Shown: positions 11,486 to 22,771, counted from the stretch's first letter. The stretch is 64,000 nt of DNA from Galdieria sulphuraria (GCF_000341285.1 NW_005178436.1:1-64000), one strand, 5' to 3'. The notes: a model not told the origin generated them from the letters alone. Numbers and translations: made by a program.

Positions 11486-12315
11486 ATGACTTTAAGAGTA
11501 ATGCAACGCAATTCTTTATGGTTGCCTCGTATTGTTTTCGGAAGTCTGTCTCTAGTTACTTTTGGTTTAGGCTCATGGCAAGTAAAAAGATACTGGTGGA
11601 AAAAGAACTTGTTTGAGGAAAGAGAAACCAAATTACACTCTCCCAAAATAGTATTGCCTGGTCGCGTAATGTAAGTATGAAAGAGTCAAGTTCTATTTCG
11701 CACTCAAAAGACGATGTTTGTTGAAATAGGAAAGAAAATGAACATCACGTAGCTGAGGCTTCGGGTAGTTTTCAACATGAGAAGGAATGTTTGATTGGTC
11801 CTCGACCTGCACCTTCTTATGTTCCTATGCATATGTTACAATGGGGAGGTAGTGTTGGTTACAATGTAGTTACTCCTTTTTTGCGCCAAAACGGAGAAGA
11901 ACCCATTTTGGTTAATCGAGGTTGGATACCACAAAGACTAGCTACACATAAGAGTAGAGCCAAGGATGACTTTTATGGTAACGTTACTATCGAAGGAATA
12001 GTTTCTTCTGGAGAAAGACCCGGTTTGTATACTCCAGATAATGAACCAGAATCCGGTTCTTGGTTATGGTTGGACGCCATAGCTATTTCAGATAGTTTAG
12101 GTTTTAAACAGCCTGCCTATGTATTGAATTTACTATCACCTGTACCTCCTTCAGGATGGCCTTGGCCACACAAGTTGGAGGCCTTTAAAGACTTTACTAT
12201 TATGCCTTCTACTCATCTACTATATGTGGGTACTTGGTATGGTCTATGTATCACTTTTGCAGTTCTGACCTGGATCAAATTTGGACCTCAAAGAATTCGT
12301 GCAAGATTTTCTTAA
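11486..12315 (+). CDS. SURF1: SURF1 cytochrome c oxidase assembly protein
   Basis: Inner-membrane factor for assembly of complex IV. Two exons, 11486-11670 and 11730-12315, split inside a Met codon over a 59 nt intron; 256 residues. Seen: an N-terminal transmembrane helix ending in LGSWQVKR (the family has GxWQxxR here); LIGPRPAPS; GYNVVTPF; PILVNRGWIP, the strongest family motif; and a C-terminal transmembrane helix after WPWPHK. These give the known topology of two helices around an intermembrane domain. Its 3' end converges on the FabZ-like gene with 11 nt between stops. Confidence 0.9.
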
Positions 12316-12326
12316 ACGGGATATTC

Positions 12327-12881
12327 TTAGATTTCCTTTTGCGGTGTTCTATTATCAGTGTAGAGAGGAACTTCAACTACAAAGGAAGATTCTGCTACCT
12401 TTTTCGACTGTCTATATATCGTTCCTCGAAAGTTGCAGTGTTGTGGGTTGAGTTCAGTCACCCGCGTGATAGGGTCCATTGCTTCCACAACTATATCCAG
12501 TTTATCAAGAGGCTTTACAAGTTGACGAAAACGACAAGTTTTTAACAAAGGCACGTTCAATCGTTGTTGTCCCAAAACTTGTGTCATATATACTGCGGCT
12601 GTCTGAAACTGAAGTTCTAGTAACCACACTCCAGGGAAGACAGGATTATCTGGAAAGTGACCCTTGAAACAAGTTGGTTGAATTTCTTTGATTAAATGGA
12701 CAGTTTTTTGTTTATAATCTATCCAAAGTTGGTCGTTTGACTTTAATAACCATTGCCTATCCAAAAGTGCAGTTGTCCATAAGGACTTGAGACAAATCCA
12801 TTTTCGTTCCATAACCATATGGGAGAATGGGAAGAGAGAGTTGTCGAATTGTAAAAATAGAAAGCTAATATCACTTCTCAT
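12327..12881 (-). CDS. FabZ-like hotdog protein (hydroxyacyl-ACP dehydratase family)
   Basis: The central motif GHFPDNPVFPGVWLLE reproduces the FabZ active-site helix, including the catalytic His and the Glu at the end. Further along, CRFRQLVKPLDKLDIVVE matches the FabZ strand RFRRPVxPGDxL. The segment before the active site lacks the usual PFLLVDRV and reads quite differently, so this is a divergent member, not a standard plastid FabZ. The first in-frame ATG is at 12881. Starts at 12818 or 12812 (MVMERK) are also reasonable, and the extra N-terminus is hydrophobic and could target the protein. The substrate is unknown. Confidence 0.65.
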   Translation of the reverse strand: MRSDISFLFLQFDNSLFPFSHMVMERKWICLKSLWTTALLDRQWLLKSNDQLWIDYKQKTVHLIKEIQPTCFKGHFPDNPVFPGVWLLELQFQTAAVYMTQVLGQQRLNVPLLKTCRFRQLVKPLDKLDIVVEAMDPITRVTELNPQHCNFRGTIYRQSKKVAESSFVVEVPLYTDNRTPQKEI

Positions 12882-13440
12882 CAATATACAAAGTAAGAAA
12901 TTGAAGCAAGCTTGTATATACAAAGTATAAGTGGTTACTCAAAAGCCACTAGTTGTTATGATATGAATTAAAAACACGCACACAGTTTGCCTCTGAAATA
13001 GAATAGACAGTTGTATTTGTTGGAACCTTTGCGATGAAAACTTGACAAGATTCTTTTTGACTGCTTGCAGAGTAACTCCACTGGATGATAAGAAAAACAC
13101 AAGGAAAATTTTAGGTTTTTATCATTGTATAGAGATATACAGTCAATCTTAAGTGCTCAAAAACTCTTTCGTATATAACATGGATAGATGAAATAAATAA
13201 TTAGACGAACCTTGACAGAAGAAATAATTCAACACCGTTGTAGTTGTACATATCAAAGAATGTTATCCAAAGTCTAATGGCGAACTTGGTATCCTATTTC
13301 TTTTAAGCATATGGTCTTTGATCAATTGAAAGATGGCCAATATTTTTACTTGGCTATGGTTTAGAGATGGGTTTATTTCTAAATGTTGACTATAAGGAAC
13401 ATCTTTTCCATGGTATGTAATTTGAATAGAGAAAAAAAGG

Positions 13441-13472
<32 letters not shown>

Positions 13473-15112
13473 TGATATGTTTTTATATAGTGTCCAAAAC
13501 TCAAAATCTTTATCTAAACTGAATCATCACAACAGTTTGTTACTCATTCATTGAAATAGGAATGCAAATAGGAAAAATAGAGAGCCGATTTTGATGCCTT
13601 ATATTGAGGTTCAAATACAAAGAATCTAACATTAGATAGCTACCATATATCCCATTTCTCTTTATTATGAAGCTCATCATCACTAATCAGATGAATATCA
13701 AAGATAATGGACATCTTTACAAAATTTTGTACTTTTGCAAATAATCATTCTATCGACAACTAGGTCAAAGAAAATAAACTCAACTCCTAAACTTCAATAT
13801 AAAAGAAATTTATCCATTCAAGTTCTTGTGTCTTCAGTCTCTATGAAACTCGATGCAAACTACGTCATCACCTTCTTTTCCAATTTTACGCATATTTTTT
13901 GTTATTGCAAAGGAGTCGAGAATTCCATAACAATTGACCATAAATAGAGTCACGTATCTGTCTCACAAGGAACTATAGTTTTTTTGCTTTGTCGTTTTGT
14001 TATAGATTTTGGAAAAGTAGTAGACAAACGAGAGAAGAAATATAGTCTCATTGATATCCACTACTCTTCTTCAAGACTATAAAGGATACAAATTGCAGCA
14101 AGGTTCGTTTCATTTCGAGGTGAGAAGTTGCAGTTGGAGGATTCACAACTAATGGTTTGAATTTATGCTCGTTCTTTCTTTCACAAGCAACGAGGACAAC
14201 CATCTTTCTTCTTTGTTGGCTTTGATAAATATCAAATGATCAGTTGCAATTCATGTTTATTTCATTTCCACCGAGTTAAGAGTCGAATTTCACTCTATAT
14301 TCTGTATTTTTGACGTAGTTTGTAGTTACATTTCCTTGATTTCATCTGTTCTTTTGTTGAGGCAAATCTAGTAGAGTCAACTTGTCACCGGTATTTCAAA
14401 GTGAATATTCTCACTAAACTGTATGGAAGCTTTCAGAGTTGACCTGTACATCTTGGATACTTGAGAGGTAATGATAGGTACGTATTCAATCATATTCTCA
14501 AGTGTCTTTGCTTCAAATGGTTTTTGTGATTACCTTGAAATATTCATTTTTTCAATGTTCTCTTGTTTGAAGAATCCAAACTTGCAAAAGGTATATATCA
14601 TCCATCCATCATTTCATTCTAAGCTATACACAAAATGGAACAAATTGTTTACGATTTCTTATATCAAAATACTTTTGAAAAGCAGAATCAAGTATTAGAA
14701 GATTGTTGTAGACAATATCGAATCGACGCTCTATTTGTTGTCGCTTGTTAATCTTTTCGTTGTGATATCTGTACACCAATTTTACAAAGAACCCAAACAT
14801 CAATCAGGATATTACATATTATGTATAAAAAACTCAAGTTGGCATCGACATCTTTTCTATTTTCAAAAAAAAAAGTGCTTAAAGTATGGTAAGCCTGTGG
14901 ATCCTAATAAACCAAGTTTCAGGAGTCGATCATTTCGGTCTTAAAATAGTTTATGCATTCCATCAAAAAACAAATTGGCACACAACTCTAATCCAACATT
15001 CGTTCATTGTTATCCAAAGGCAATCCTTTGCGTCTCCATCGACCACCTCGTCTCTTTCCTGTTGTACTACACAAGCTTAAGCACTCCATCAACGTTCAAC
15101 TATACAAAGCAC
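12882..15112. other. 2.2 kb gene desert
   Basis: The longest stretch in the window without a supported gene. It contains a (TA)n run at 13445-13472 and only short, domain-free open frames. I noticed no tRNA T-loop signature, snRNA motif or transposon end. Either an unrecognised non-coding RNA or old degenerate sequence may lie here. Confidence 0.45.
13445..13472. repeat. (TA)n microsatellite
   Basis: About 14 TA units inside the gene desert, followed by ATTGATAT as is the run near 9.0 kb. Confidence 0.9.
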
Positions 15113-16125
15113 CTACGTAATAATAATACGACGGCTATTATCTCCATCACCTATCTGTGCTCCTCTCCTAGACAAACGACCACGATTACTCACCAAAGAC
15201 AACTTCATAGGTTTACCATCCAAAGGCACTCCATTGTAACGTTTGATGGCTTCCAATGCGGAAGCACGGTCATAAAAAACAACTTGAGCTATTCCCGTAG
15301 AACGCCCATTTCTATCAAACTTTACAAAGGCTTGTCGCATTTTACCAACTTCAGAAAAGAGATCCTGAAACAAAAAGGTCAGGAATAGCATATTCCAAGG
15401 GTCTGTAACAATATCGAGGAGGGATATCCAAAGTGTCCAAAAAAAGATATCAGTTACTGAAAAAGCAAAGTGGAAAGACACTTTTAAACCACCCAAGGAG
15501 GTAACCAGGCTCTCTTATATTATCTCAACTATATCCATAAATATAGTTATACATATTATGCTGGTTATGCACCTTCACAACAACCCTCCTCCTCCAAGAC
15601 AGCAAAATAAAGGCACAAGCTTACGTTGATATCTTTGTTAGTCACCCCGAGTGCCAAGTTGGTAACTTGTACACGCGTAATTTGGTTTCTTTTTGGTTGG
15701 TCCCCACTAGAACTTTTACCACTCTTAAACTTATCATGTCTCCAACGCTTTCCACTTATATCTTGGTCTATATCCATCATCATTTTCTTTCCCTAACAAA
15801 TAAAAGGCGCCAAAAATAAAAACGCGGTGAGTGTCATAAAACCCAAAAAAGAGTTTTCCAAATAACGAAAAACTACAAGTGCCAAACTTTGTTCAACAAC
15901 AAAAACAGCATATGAGTTGGTTCGTTTTTCGCACACTGTGGCACTTTACAAAACCTGGTAACAACTACGCACCATTCTCTTTTTTCCAATTCTTCCGTTG
16001 CTTACAGAGAGTTTTTTAGAGGCTCCTAAATTTCCTTTTCTGTTCTTTCCAATACTCTTGTTACCTTTACTCTTCTTTTTTTGTTCGTTGATAAGGTCGT
16101 CTAGAGACTTGTCTAAGCCGGACAT
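15113..16125 (-). CDS. ALY/REF mRNA export adaptor
   Basis: Nuclear RNA-binding adaptor of the TREX complex that links spliced mRNA to export. The N-terminus MSGLDKSLDDLINEQ is the UAP56-binding motif typical of ALY proteins. The RRM starts in exon 2 (ITRVQVTNLALGV) and continues in exon 3 (RNGRSTGIAQVVF, then YNGVPLDGKPMKL), all matching ALY. Exons: 16006-16125 (or 15973-16125), 15625-15792 and 15113-15364; about 179 or 190 residues. Two donors in the same phase (16005 GTAAGC, 15972 GTGCGT) are possible for intron 1. The introns are about 180-213 and 260 nt, four to five times the local norm. The C-terminus (SRRIIIT) lacks the second UAP56-binding motif often seen. Confidence 0.85.
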
Positions 16126-16207
16126 GATTTGTTGTCCCTCAATGCAAATAATATCAATTTGATAGAATAGTCATTAGAGTTTGAAGCTAATCAGTCATTG
16201 ATAGATA

Positions 16208-16414
16208 GTGAAAAGCAAAAAAAAGCTAAAGAAACCCGTTATTTCCATGATTAGCAAAAACATTCTTAAAATAAATAATTCTATAAATAAAAACACAACT
16301 TCATTTCAGGATAGACTTGGACTCGTTTCATTATCACCACACAAAAAGAAAACAAAGCCAATAGGAGGGAATGAGAAAGCAATCTCTCATATCTCATTGG
16401 GAAGAAGAGACTAA
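16208..16414 (+). CDS. Lys-rich 68-residue ORF just upstream of psaO (uORF or small gene)
   Basis: An ATG-started basic frame, about a quarter Lys, whose stop is 6 nt before the psaO start codon. It lies where the psaO 5' UTR should be, so it may be an upstream ORF, a separate small gene, or chance in A-rich leader sequence. I recognise no domain. Confidence 0.22.
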   Translation: MKSKKKLKKPVISMISKNILKINNSINKNTTSFQDRLGLVSLSPHKKKTKPIGGNEKAISHISLGRRD

Positions 16415-16420
16415 TTGGTC

Positions 16421-16979
16421 ATGCAGCTGACATTTCAGTCTAGTTGGAGTCCTTGTATTCGTAGTTTTGGTAAATGTCTCAAGTCTATCAACATTCAACA
16501 GAACAACTGGACTTATCGAACTTTGCTTCAACATAGCCGATTATCTCGACATACACCATTTCGTCAAGTGACTAGAGCGTAAGTTGGAAGAACTTGAAGG
16601 TTTCAAAACTATTCAAATAGTTATATTTCATAGTGAGTTTCAAATATCGGAAGATACTCCCTTTGATGCGAATCCTTTGGTAATCATAGTTGCTTTGCTT
16701 GGGTGGACTTTACCTGCCAGTATTCCTTCCAATATTCCTATTCTTCACGGTACAGGATTGACACAAGCCTTTTTCACTTCTATACAGTCCAACTTGGCTG
16801 AATGGCCTAAAGGCCCTGCTTTGGATGATCCTTTTTGGGTATGTGTGAGAATAACTTTATTAGTGAATAGATATCCATTTCTTTTTGTTTAGCTTTATAT
16901 GGTTCTGTGGCATGTGGGACTTTTTATAGTATTGTTCTTTGGCACTATTGGATATGGTATTAGTAAGAATCGAGTATAG
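16421..16979 (+). CDS. psaO: Photosystem I subunit O
   Basis: Small thylakoid subunit of photosystem I, on the light-harvesting side. Three exons (16421-16578, 16634-16838, 16893-16979) join in phase; the second acceptor TCATAG at 16633, not the nearer CAAATAG, restores the frame. The first 50 or so residues are Ser/Arg/Gln-rich and look like a plastid transit peptide. The mature part shows PsaO hallmarks: LLGWTLPASIPSNIP; GLTQAFFTSI; a GPALDDPFW motif at the exon 2 end; and a second membrane helix LYMVLWHVGLFIVLFFG ending in GYGISKNRV. The two transmembrane helices match the family. In land plants the equivalent motif is PPALTSQFW. Confidence 0.9.
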
Positions 16980-17058
16980 CTGCTTTGTGTGTTGCTTTTA
17001 TGTGAGATGAAATAAATTTGTTCTTCCCAAGATAATAATAATAAGAAATGAATGGGTT

Positions 17059-18633
17059 TTGTTCTTGTGTGTTGTTAAGATTGTTATGACGGAAGAAAGT
17101 GTGAACCGTACAAGTGTAGACTCCCTCTCCAATACAGACTCTAGAACGGAACCCTATAACACCATTTCTAGGACAGTTTCTAGTCCAATACCTTTAGAAA
17201 GTACAACACCAAGTTCTAGTGGAGGCTTTTCTTCGAGTCCTTCCCTAAAGAGAACGAGACACATAATTGGTGAACAAGTAGTGCCAGATTTTACAGTGGA
17301 GGGAAATACGAATAACAATAACACTATAAAAGATCTAGAACCTCAACTTGAACCTTTCCCAGGCTTTATTGAAATATATAGTTCATTGCGAAGTCCTATA
17401 GATGGACTCAAGGTTGCTGATAGGAGGCGCATGTTGAAAACTTATTCCAAGTGTTTTACAGGAACGGAAGCCATTGATTGGATGACAAAGAAACTTGAAT
17501 TGTCCAGAGAACAAGCTCAAGATTTGGGACAACGTCTCATAAGTGCTGGTATCATTCAACCAGTCTTTGGAAGCGACTCTTTTTGTGAAGGAGAAGCTTT
17601 TTTTCGATTTCAAGAAGATGATGACTCGAATGTTCTCAATCTTAAGCGAATATGGGATCCTTCACTACCAACAAGACACCCTTGTGATTTATCTCGAGAG
17701 CTTTTAACTAAAATTGCACTCTTATGTGAGAATTATCGTATACAATTGGCTGCCGACCGTCCTCAAGATATTCTATCTCCTTATGAATTTGATTATCGAA
17801 AGTTGAATGAGACTGAAGAGTTTCGACAGTATTCTGTGGCTACAGCAGAGTTGCAAGGCATATGCTTATCAGGACTATCAGAAAAGGAAAGATTGGTCTT
17901 TTTTATCAATATTTACAATGCTTTGTGTCTTCACGGTAAGTAAAGATAGAAGAATAATCATATTTTCTAATAGACTCGTATAGCGCATATTACACATGGA
18001 CCTCCTACTTCCTTTTTCAAGCGTTGGATATTCTTTCGTTCACTTTGTTATCGCATTGCTGGAATAGACTTTTCATTGGATGATATTGAACATGGTATAC
18101 TTCGATGCAATCGTTTTCCTCCAAGTCTTCGTTTTATGAGACAATTTCGTTCGGATGATCCTAAAACTCGATATATGTTATCCAATATTGATGGCCGTAT
18201 TCATTTTGTAATTTCTGCTGGTACTCGTTCGGATCCTCCCATTCGGATTCTCGAAGAAGAATGTGTGGAAGAAGAATTGCACTTTGCTACAGAAGAGTTT
18301 CTAAACCAATCTGTACGCATTTCAAAGGAACAGAATGAAGTGATATTGCCTAAAATATTCTCTTGGTATAGTGATGACTTTCCTTGTTCTTCAAGTCTTT
18401 TACGTTGGGTTCAACAATATTTGTATTCTGACGCATCCAAATTGTTGGAAACTATGTTACAAGTCAAGGATAGAATACCCAATATACGATATGAGAACTT
18501 TGATTGGCGTTCAGAAGCTCGCTTCAATTCAGCTATTGTACGTAGAAAGCGAAAGAGAATGGAAAGAGAACGACAAATGCAATTACAAAGTGGTCATATC
18601 CTTATTGAAGAGGAAAAGAGTGTTGACAAGTAA
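17059..18633 (+). CDS. DEP domain - DUF547 protein
   Basis: 508 residues from two exons (17059-17935, 17984-18633); the acceptor GTATAG at 17983 is the one that keeps the frame. After a Ser/Thr-rich N-terminus, a DEP domain runs from about residue 110 to 190 (RRRMLKTYSKCFTGTEAIDWM). A DUF547 domain follows in the C-terminal half (FFINIYNALCLHAHITHGPP, then FSLDDIEHGILR). DEP-DUF547 proteins also carrying a glutaredoxin domain occur in plants and algae; here I see no glutaredoxin CxxC. Function is unknown, perhaps membrane-linked signalling through DEP. A later start at 17086 is possible. The C-terminus is very basic (VRRKRKRMERER). Confidence 0.8.
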
Positions 18634-18751
18634 TGGAATGATGACTTTCTCATAGTTGAATACGAGTGTATATTATTATTATTCAGTAATAGATAGAATG
18701 GGAAATATTGGAATCCATCAACAACCGAATTTCATTCTATAGTATTGAGTT

Positions 18752-19212
18752 TTAAGAATGGCTTTTCAACTTTTTCACTTGACCATTGACCATAGCAGCC
18801 TTTTTCTTTTTAGCAATCATCAACTTGAATCTTTCAAAGTCTCCAAGCTTTCGTCTATTTTCTCGTGAACAAAGTTTCTTATACCACAACGTACTCTTCC
18901 ACTGTTCCATCAACTTCTTCTCTTCCAACGCCTTTCTTACAACTCCCGTTCGACTACCGTGTTGTATCTTTACTTGAAAAGGGGTTAAAGCCAAACTTTT
19001 AAAGTTTATGGTATGTCTAGGGAGACCTGTTTGTGGACCATCCACCAAAACCCTATTCTGATCGACTACATCCACAATCACTCCCAACTTTCCACGATGT
19101 TCACCATAAGTAACTAGTACAACTCTTCCAACTTCCACAAACCTTTTAAATACCTATCAATACTTTCAATAAACTTGGATTTTATGTTCAAATAAACTCT
19201 CATTATTACCAT
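18752..19212 (-). CDS. RPL14: 60S ribosomal protein L14 (eL14)
   Basis: Large-subunit ribosomal protein, 134 residues. The first exon is only the start codon ATG (19210-19212). A 56 nt intron (19154-19209, GTAATA...GATAG) follows, then one exon encodes VFKRFVEVGRVV onward. Without this join the protein would start at EVGRVV and lose the invariant MVF-x-RFVEVGR start of eL14, so the join is well supported. Other landmarks are DVVDQNRVLVDGPQTG, then LTPFQVKIQHGSR and a Lys-rich tail. Confidence 0.93.
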
Positions 19213-19344
19213 TTTGAATACTTGTGTTCTTCTTGTACTATGGCAACCAAAATCCTATTTTTTCTTCTTCTTCCTCCTCTAATCGACGACGTCGAGAATG
19301 AATGAGAATGCATTTCTATCACATATAAAAGACATTCATTCATA

Positions 19345-21227
19345 TTAGGTTGGAAAAGGTGAAGAAGAAACCACTCGATTGGTTTCCTCAACAGATGACG
19401 TTGGTGGTACATTGGCTACACTTCCCATGTCTTGAGAGATATTCATATGAGGAATCGTTGTAAAAGATGAGGTTGTAGTTGTTGTTGGTGGAGTATAAAC
19501 CATTCCATATATTGGATAATACATAGTGGGATCAAAAGTACTTGCATAAGGATTCATCTCATAAGTATAGTTGGGAATAGGACTACCATAAGCTGCTACA
19601 GGTAATTCCGACTCCTGTTCAAGTCTCCTATGCGGAATATTCATAGATGGATACCCACTTTGTCGCATATAATATCCTGCAAGTTTCTCAGCAATAAGTT
19701 GTTTGGCTATCTCTACAAAAGGAGGAGGTCCAGTAATAGTTACGGATCTTGTATGAATATCCGTTTCAGAAGGCTTCGCTACCTGAATACGTGCACCAGA
19801 ACGTTGTTGCAACTCACGAATCGTAGAACCACTCTTTCCTATTAACCAACCAACTTTGTCATTCGGTATTTGAATTCGTAAACTAATAGAAGCACTTGGA
19901 TAAAGAGTCTTGGACTCTGAAAGATCACCTCCTAATCTCTCAATCCCTTCATTTACGATATCATTGATAAGATTGTGTGCAAGTTCAACTGACTCTAGAC
20001 TTCCTGAAACAATAATAGGCCGTTCAACAGTATTTACAGATACTTCATTATCTGGAACAACTCGAATGGAAGCTCCAGACCGATATTGAAGGTCTCTTAT
20101 TGTTTCACCACGCTTTCCTATAATCATTCCAATACTCTTTCGTGGAACAAATATAGTTTTGTTGGTCATCGGCCTTAGACTTGTTCTTGACAAATAGGAA
20201 AGTTCAGGTGATACCAATCCAGGATAAGTTGTTTGACCCATGACCTTCCATACATCTATAAGTATTGATATATATAATAACATAAAATATAACATACCGG
20301 CGAATACAAAGTAGCATTCATGACTCGGGATGGCTTTTGAATTATCTCCTGAATAAGCATTTCTGCTATATGTACTTCTTGAGGTTTTCCAACAATAGTA
20401 ACAAGTTTCTCTCCAAGTGCATTTACTTTCTCATTGTGCACAACAATAGTTGTTTGAGATTGCTCTTCTAAAGACTTGATAGTTTGTCCCCCAATACCTA
20501 TAATAACGCCTACTCGATCCATAGGTATCCAAAGTTCAGATTGAATGGAACCGACTGACGTTACAGAACAAACACTTTGACCTACAAGAACCCCGGCTAC
20601 TTTTTCTAAAATAAGTTGTTTAGCAAGTTGTATATGATTGGATATTCCTTGTATTCGAAATAGTCGATTGGCTGATGATGCATCAATATCTCGTCTTTCT
20701 ACTTCCATATATGCTCCTGACTTCATGCTCAATTCCTTTATGGTTTCACCTCCCTTGCCAATTATAAAGCCAACTGCTTCTTTAGGAACTTCAATAAAAT
20801 CCATCTTGATATCGTCAGGATTCTCTCCCATTTCACTACTCACTGATTGTTCTATTTTATACATAGAAACGTGATTGTCTCCTTCTTTATTCAATGCAAC
20901 TTCATCTGGTGCTGCTCGATTGAAAGTATTATTTGATGTTTCTACACTTTCTATTCTGGTATCCTGATATTCAACTGACTCTTTCTGTGAAAGTTGTCTT
21001 TGCTCAGTAGTTTCTGGTGGTGTCTGTTTGATACTCTCATCCCGTTTACAAGTTTGGATATTTTCTTCAACATTTGCATAGACAGTGTCTCTTGTCTCTT
21101 GGCTAAGAAGAATACTCTTTCCACTATCCACTATGGGTCATATTGTGTTATACAGCTGTCTGTGATAAAGAACAAAGAGGTGCTTACCGTTGTCACCATT
21201 CTTATCTGAAGCTCGAACCTTGGACAT
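19345..21227 (-). CDS. Four-KH-domain RNA/DNA-binding protein (FUBP-like)
   Basis: 590 residues from three exons (21188-21227, 20298-21130, 19345-20244). Intron 2 uses a GGAAG acceptor, the only one keeping frame. Four KH domains each show the IIGxxG core: VGFIIGKGGETIKEL; VGVIIGIGGQTIKSL, whose loop is GIGG; IGMIIGKRGETIRDL; and VGWLIGKSGSTIREL. Four tandem KH domains plus a Tyr/Pro-rich C-terminal tail resemble the far-upstream-element-binding protein/KSRP group. Such proteins bind single-stranded DNA or AU-rich RNA to control transcription, splicing or decay. The exact role here is not known. The N-terminus (Glu/Thr-rich) is probably disordered. Confidence 0.85.
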
Positions 21228-21921
21228 TTCAAAACACAATTATGAAAACCAAAAATAAAATATTCAACTACTTTCAAAGGGTCTTTAACACCAGACTACT
21301 TGTGCATCGAAACAATCATCAAAAAGCACAGTCACTGACCAGACAACTACCCACAGATAAATAAACAAACCAACCCTCTACAATTCTCAGCGTCAATTGA
21401 AATCAACAGTTGTGCTATATGTATAGGCAGTTGATAGTTGTGGCAACACAAGACACAGCTCTTCACAGAAAATGGGGACTAAAAGGATATCAAAAAATGG
21501 GATTCTCGAAGATAGCGCTAAAATGGATCGCTTTTCAAGTTTTGAGTCAAACTTAAAGTGGAACACTTAGAATGCGTCCTTTGTAATGAAAGAGGAATAA
21601 ATGTAAAGGTCTAGTTTAGAAGACTGTAGTGGATTTCAAGGGAAAACGTTGGTGTGTTATTATAACCAACCCAACGTTTGATACAACCAACACAAGGTAG
21701 ACGCTGTTACTATGTTGGAAATATTGAATACAAAGTAACTTAAAATTCAGTGACCACTTGATTGTTTCCTACACACATATATTCATAGAATGTATGAGTC
21801 TATTATGAATAACTTTCCGCCTCTTACGCTTTATTCTCCTCCTCATTCTTCATTCTTGTTATTCAACTAGAAACTGCAACTCCATACCAACCACTTTCCG
21901 TACCAAATAAATAATATACAG
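21228..21921. other. Intergenic, nothing recognised
   Basis: About 700 nt between two tandem minus-strand genes, holding the promoter of the KH protein. No open frame with domain support and no RNA gene noticed. Confidence 0.5.
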
Positions 21922-22476
21922 CTAGTTACGGTAACTTTTTGTCCTATCCCATCTACTTTGGGTTGAGCGTACTTTTCTTTCTTTCCAAGAAGAACGAGCA
22001 TCTCCTTGTTCCTCCTTCTTGGACCCTTTAGGATTCAATGCTTCTTTCGTTGCAAGTAGTCGTTGTTTCTCTGCAAGCACATCATAATACTCTGAAGGAT
22101 CATAACTCTTTGGATCAAACACAGTGCGGTCAAAGTTGGTTCCCAGTTCATCCAACTCACAATACGCAACCATTTTTTCTAATATACCCGGATTCCGAAA
22201 CTCTTTGTTGGTTCTCATACGCTCATTGAAATCCACTCCTTGTTGTAACTTGACAAACGCCCACTCTACCCACTCCACTAAACCAGCGGCGGGTTCAAGA
22301 CTTTTCAAGCTTCCTTCCTCGTCTTTCTTTGACTCTTGTGTCTCAAGTGTCACCGATAGAACTCGAATTTTAGGGTTAGTTGGATTTCCTATAGTTTCTC
22401 CTGGACTTGCATCTTCACCAGCACTACTACTACTACTATTGTTATTATTATTATTACTATTACTATGTTCATTCAT
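21922..22476 (-). CDS. SAP30BP: SAP30-binding protein / HCNGP-like
   Basis: 184 residues, no intron. The HCNGP domain is clear: NKEFRNPGILEKMVAYCELDELGTNF, then FDPKSYDPSEYYDVLAEKQR, the signature order of SAP30BP from animals to plants. This nuclear protein is linked to Sin3-HDAC repression and splicing in other eukaryotes. The N-terminus carries an Asn run encoded by AAT/AAC repeats and then a Ser run. The C-terminus is Lys/Arg-rich (KERKVRSTQSRWDR). Confidence 0.82.
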   Translation of the reverse strand: MNEHSNSNNNNNNSSSSSAGEDASPGETIGNPTNPKIRVLSVTLETQESKKDEEGSLKSLEPAAGLVEWVEWAFVKLQQGVDFNERMRTNKEFRNPGILEKMVAYCELDELGTNFDRTVFDPKSYDPSEYYDVLAEKQRLLATKEALNPKGSKKEEQGDARSSWKERKVRSTQSRWDRTKSYRN

Positions 22477-22771
22477 ATCTCAATCATTCTCTTATAGCCA
22501 TTTCCCCTTCCCAAAACTTACATCATCGGATCAACTTGAAAACTTCTTTGTTATTTGGAATACACAAAATAACACAAGTGATAAGGTTCTTGCAAATTGG
22601 ATGTTGTTGAGAATGAATCGTGTCATTCTATGATGGGAAGGCTCTTTCATATAGTATTCCTTTTACACATATGAAAGCGTAAAGAATATCCTTGTGTTTA
22701 TCATCATCCAAATGAAAAAGTATACAGAAAGCATTTTCATCCCACAAAAGCTATTATGAGCACATTAGCTG

